A stretch of DNA of 8,435 nt from the NCBI GenBank assembly GCA_005786915.1, contig SYCM01000012.1, positions 1 through 8,435 on the forward strand. Reading direction: 5' to 3'. Of this stretch, positions 6,576-8,435 are shown piece after piece. Under the pieces are notes generated by a model. It did no database searches and was not told where the DNA came from. It worked only from the letters and a program-made list of their open reading frames with translations. The translations under genes were made by a program, and so were the position numbers. Origin of the DNA: Bacteroidota bacterium (lineage in GTDB: Bacteria > Bacteroidota > Bacteroidia > Flavobacteriales > Schleiferiaceae). Each line of letters starts with the position of its first letter. Positions within the stretch are counted from its first letter, which is position 1.

Positions 6576-7454
6576 ATGAGCAACGATTCGTCGGCTAAAC
6601 GACAAAAAACAGTTATCGGTCTTTTAATTGCTGCGGTACTCGCGCTCGGCTTTTTTGCGTTGAACCGCAACTCTGAGGTGCAAAACCTCGAAGAAGAAAA
6701 GGCGATTTTGGTCAGTGAACTCGAGGAGTACAAGCGCGACCTCATCGGCCAAGTGGCGGCAAACGACAGCATGAACAGCTACATCATTGCTGAGACCGCG
6801 CGCCTGAACGCCACGATTGAAGAAATCACCAACCTGAAGAACGTTTCGCAGTCCGAGCTGGCCAAGTACCGCAGCCAGGTCAACGACCTGCGCAAAATGG
6901 TTGCGCGCTTGAGCAGCCAGGTGGATTCGGTCAACAAGGCATACGCGGTATTGGGCGAGGCCAAGCGCCAAGTAGACGAGCAACTCGGCAGCGAGCAAGT
7001 GAAGAACGCCGAATTAAACGCCGAAAACACCAAGCTCAGCGGCAAGGTAACGACCGCGCTGAAGCTTCAGTTGTCCGCCCTTGAGGCCACGGCCGTGCGG
7101 GTGAGCAGCAAGGGAGTGGAAAAGCCCACGACCTCGGCCAGCAAGGCAAACCGCGTGAAGGCCTGCTTCACGGTGGCCCAAAATGCGATCGCGGAATCGT
7201 CGAAGCGCACGCTGTACATGCGCATCAATACTCCTGACGGACGCGTGCTTCCAAGCCAAAGTGAGGAGCGCAGCATGAAGGTGGGCAACGAGACCATCTA
7301 CTTCTCAGCCAAGACCGAGATCGTGTACGAGGGCAAGCAAGTGCAGAGCTGCGCGGCGTTTGACCTGAGCAGCACGCTGAAGCCCGGCACCTACACGGTT
7401 GAAGTGTTTAGCGACAACGCCAAGATTGGCACTTCGACGCTGGTGCTGAACTAA
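6576..7454 (+). CDS. Membrane-anchored coiled-coil protein of unknown function
   Basis: A 292-residue protein that I cannot assign to a characterised family. A basic N-terminus (SAKRQK) precedes one transmembrane helix (about 13-29), so the protein is probably anchored in the inner membrane with the rest in the periplasm. Residues about 33-165 form a long heptad-rich coiled coil rich in E, K, Q, L and N, beginning at EVQNLEEEKAILVSELEEYK. The C-terminus (about 170-292) is predicted beta-rich, with KANRVKACFTVAQNAIAES, TLYMRINTPDGRVL, a YEGKQVQSCAAFDL segment and a final GTYTVEVFSDNAKIG strand. This coiled-coil plus beta-domain layout resembles conserved hypothetical proteins that I recall from other Bacteroidota. 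It is the first gene after a TAnnTTTG box, and its TAA directly abuts the GTG of the ExoIII gene in the same frame. Gene reality is secure; function is open. Confidence 0.88.
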   Translation: MSNDSSAKRQKTVIGLLIAAVLALGFFALNRNSEVQNLEEEKAILVSELEEYKRDLIGQVAANDSMNSYIIAETARLNATIEEITNLKNVSQSELAKYRSQVNDLRKMVARLSSQVDSVNKAYAVLGEAKRQVDEQLGSEQVKNAELNAENTKLSGKVTTALKLQLSALEATAVRVSSKGVEKPTTSASKANRVKACFTVAQNAIAESSKRTLYMRINTPDGRVLPSQSEERSMKVGNETIYFSAKTEIVYEGKQVQSCAAFDLSSTLKPGTYTVEVFSDNAKIGTSTLVLN

Positions 7455-8198
7455 GTGGAGGCCATAAGCCTTAATGCAAACGGCCTGAGGGCCGCACTGC
7501 GAAGGGGTCTGGATGCTTGGCTTGAAGCCGAGAATCCGGACCTTGTTTTTATTCAAGAGGTCAAGTGGAACGACGAAGCCGCTCTGCGCGCGGCCCTGCC
7601 CGGGTGGACCGTGGCGGCCAGCTTGGCGCAAAAGCCAGGGTACAGCGGCGTGGCCGTCCTTTCGCGCGGACCCTCGGAGCCGGATGAGGCGCCGTTGCTC
7701 CCGCCGGGGCTGAAGGGCGAAGGCCGCTACGTCGCGCGGCGCATAGCCGGGGTAACCTGGCTCAATCTGTACCTGCCGTCGGGCAGCCAAGGGGCCGGAC
7801 GGCAGGCGCTCAAGATCGAGGCCCTAGCGCTTCTGGGGCAGTGGCTCGACGGGCAATCGGGCCCTACAGTGGTGGGCGGAGACTGGAACTTGGCCCCCGC
7901 CCCGGCCGACGTGCACGATCCTCGCCGACTCGACGGCCAGCCAGGCTACACGCCCGAAGAGCGCGCGTGGTTCGCCGCGCTTGCCGAGCGGGGATGGGTG
8001 GATGCCTACCGAGCGAAGCACCCCCAGTCCACCGACGTGTACAGCTGGTGGAGCATGCGCTCCGACGCCCGTGCGCGGAACAAGGGCTGGCGCATCGACC
8101 ACTGGGTTACCAACGCTCCGGAGCGGGTCAAGGCCGTTTCGTACGACGCTTTGGCCCGATTTTCGGACCACGCCCCCCTGCGACTCCGCTGGAGTTAA
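7455..8198 (+). CDS. xth: Exodeoxyribonuclease III family AP endonuclease
   Basis: A Mg-dependent nuclease of base-excision repair: it cuts 5' to abasic sites and has 3'-5' exonuclease and 3'-phosphatase activity in the family. The 247 residues carry the full active site at positions matching E. coli ExoIII: N7 (SLNANG), E35 (QEVK), Y106 (LYLPSG), D143 and N145 (GGDWNLAP), D215 (WRIDHW) and D238-H239 (FSDHAPL). GYSGVAVLS (62-70), DVHDP (152-156) and YSWW (196-199) are also typical. It is slightly shorter than the 268-residue E. coli enzyme. The start is GTG 7455, because the preceding in-frame codon is the TAA of the upstream gene and no in-frame ATG keeps the N7 motif. With zero gap, translation is probably coupled. 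A lipoprotein gene follows after 13 bp. Confidence 0.94.
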   Translation: MEAISLNANGLRAALRRGLDAWLEAENPDLVFIQEVKWNDEAALRAALPGWTVAASLAQKPGYSGVAVLSRGPSEPDEAPLLPPGLKGEGRYVARRIAGVTWLNLYLPSGSQGAGRQALKIEALALLGQWLDGQSGPTVVGGDWNLAPAPADVHDPRRLDGQPGYTPEERAWFAALAERGWVDAYRAKHPQSTDVYSWWSMRSDARARNKGWRIDHWVTNAPERVKAVSYDALARFSDHAPLRLRWS

Positions 8199-8199
8199 T

Positions 8200-8207
8200 T
8201 ACCTTCG
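8200..8207 (+). promoter_or_regulatory. Possible weak -7 box before the lipoprotein gene
   Basis: TACCTTCG differs from TAnnTTTG at one position. It lies 4 bp before the ATG at 8212, so a transcript started here would be nearly leaderless. The TTTG expected about 19 bp upstream is CCTG. The box may be chance; the gene could equally be read as part of the operon from 6576. Confidence 0.25.
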
Positions 8208-8211
8208 TACT

Positions 8212-8435
8212 ATGCGTATCCAAGTTTGCGCGGCCCTCGCCGCCGTGGCGCTCCTCAGCGCCTGTGTTTCTCCCAAAAAGTACTCTGAACTTCAGTCGTC
8301 GTTTGACGCCTCGGTCCAGCGCGCCGAAGCCTTAAAGGTCGACGCCGAAAAGGCGCGGATCTCGGCCAGCGAAAGCGAGGCCCAGAAGCTCAAGGCCCTC
8401 GCCGCCTTGGACGCGGCCATCAAGGACACTTCGGC
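8212..8435 (+). CDS. Coiled-coil lipoprotein, 3' end missing (possibly OmpA-like)
   Basis: The frame is open from the ATG at 8212 to the window end (74 complete codons). A short signal peptide (MRIQV, then an Ala/Leu-rich core) ends in the clear lipobox LSAC with Cys18 as lipidation site. CVSPKKYSELQ follows, then a long Ala/Glu/Lys/Gln-rich helical stretch (about 25-74) that looks like a coiled coil. Bacteroidota lipoproteins that start with C-V-S-x-K-K-Y and continue as a coiled coil often end in an OmpA/MotB peptidoglycan-binding domain. That domain would be outside the window, so this is inference from the N-terminus only. It lies 13 bp after the ExoIII gene and so is probably co-transcribed with it. 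Base composition matches its neighbours. Confidence 0.8.
   Translation, partial: MRIQVCAALAAVALLSACVSPKKYSELQSSFDASVQRAEALKVDAEKARISASESEAQKLKALAALDAAIKDTS

Noticed and set aside
6556..6576. TTG start at 6576 for comF
   Set aside because: It would share base 6576 with the ATG of the divergent gene and cover its -7 box; two in-frame ATGs at 6555 and 6543 leave a normal N-terminus before the zinc ribbon.
7841..8335. Plus-strand open frame across the ExoIII end and the start of the lipoprotein gene
   Set aside because: Out of frame with both genes, which have an active site and a lipobox respectively; its sequence is Arg/Pro-rich.
1..8435. A new multi-gene defence, secretion or biosynthesis system
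   Set aside because: The genes are housekeeping enzymes and envelope proteins in several transcription units with no shared pathway, no toxin-antitoxin-like pair, no phage or plasmid genes and no CRISPR-like repeats.

Overview
This window is an ordinary piece of chromosome from a GC-rich member of the Bacteroidota. It most likely belongs to the Flavobacteriales or a close relative, but that rank is a guess from gene content. Three things point to the phylum. A 1414-residue secreted protein ends in a type IX secretion (T9SS) sorting domain. An Ig-like lipoprotein has the C-x-x-P-x-x-P-x-GGP-x-D start typical of Bacteroidota. Promoter-like boxes fit TAnnTTTG, and the start codons lack clear Shine-Dalgarno sequences.

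Layout. Bases 1-547 (+) hold the 3' two thirds of an omega-amidase of the nitrilase superfamily (YafV/NIT2 type). It converges on, and overlaps by 116 bp, an Ig-like lipoprotein gene on the minus strand (432-1583). A 53-bp divergent promoter region separates the lipoprotein gene from the dominant gene of the window (1637-5881, +). That gene encodes a modular, cysteine-rich extracellular protein: signal peptide, GEVED-like domain, five fibronectin III repeats alternating with jelly-roll modules, a DSWGDGWNG domain, a PKD-like domain and a T9SS C-terminal domain. A strong intrinsic terminator follows it and lies inside the 3' coding end of the convergent comF-type phosphoribosyltransferase gene (5893-6555, -). 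A second short divergent promoter region leads into a probable three-gene operon on the plus strand: a membrane-anchored coiled-coil protein of unknown function (6576-7454), an exodeoxyribonuclease III family AP endonuclease (7455-8198), and the start of a coiled-coil lipoprotein that runs off the window (8212 onward).

How the genes relate. No pathway links them all. The Ig-like lipoprotein and the T9SS cargo both belong to the cell envelope or surface and share a divergent promoter region. The amidase (repair of 2-oxo acid amides), ComF-type PRTase and ExoIII (DNA repair) are housekeeping genes. I found no tRNA, rRNA, CRISPR array, insertion sequence, prophage or defence system, and nothing that looks like a new multi-gene system. 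The points most worth a second look are architectural: the terminator inside comF, the antisense tail of the Ig-like lipoprotein, the in-frame zero-gap junction before ExoIII, and the A-B-A' domain duplication in the surface protein.
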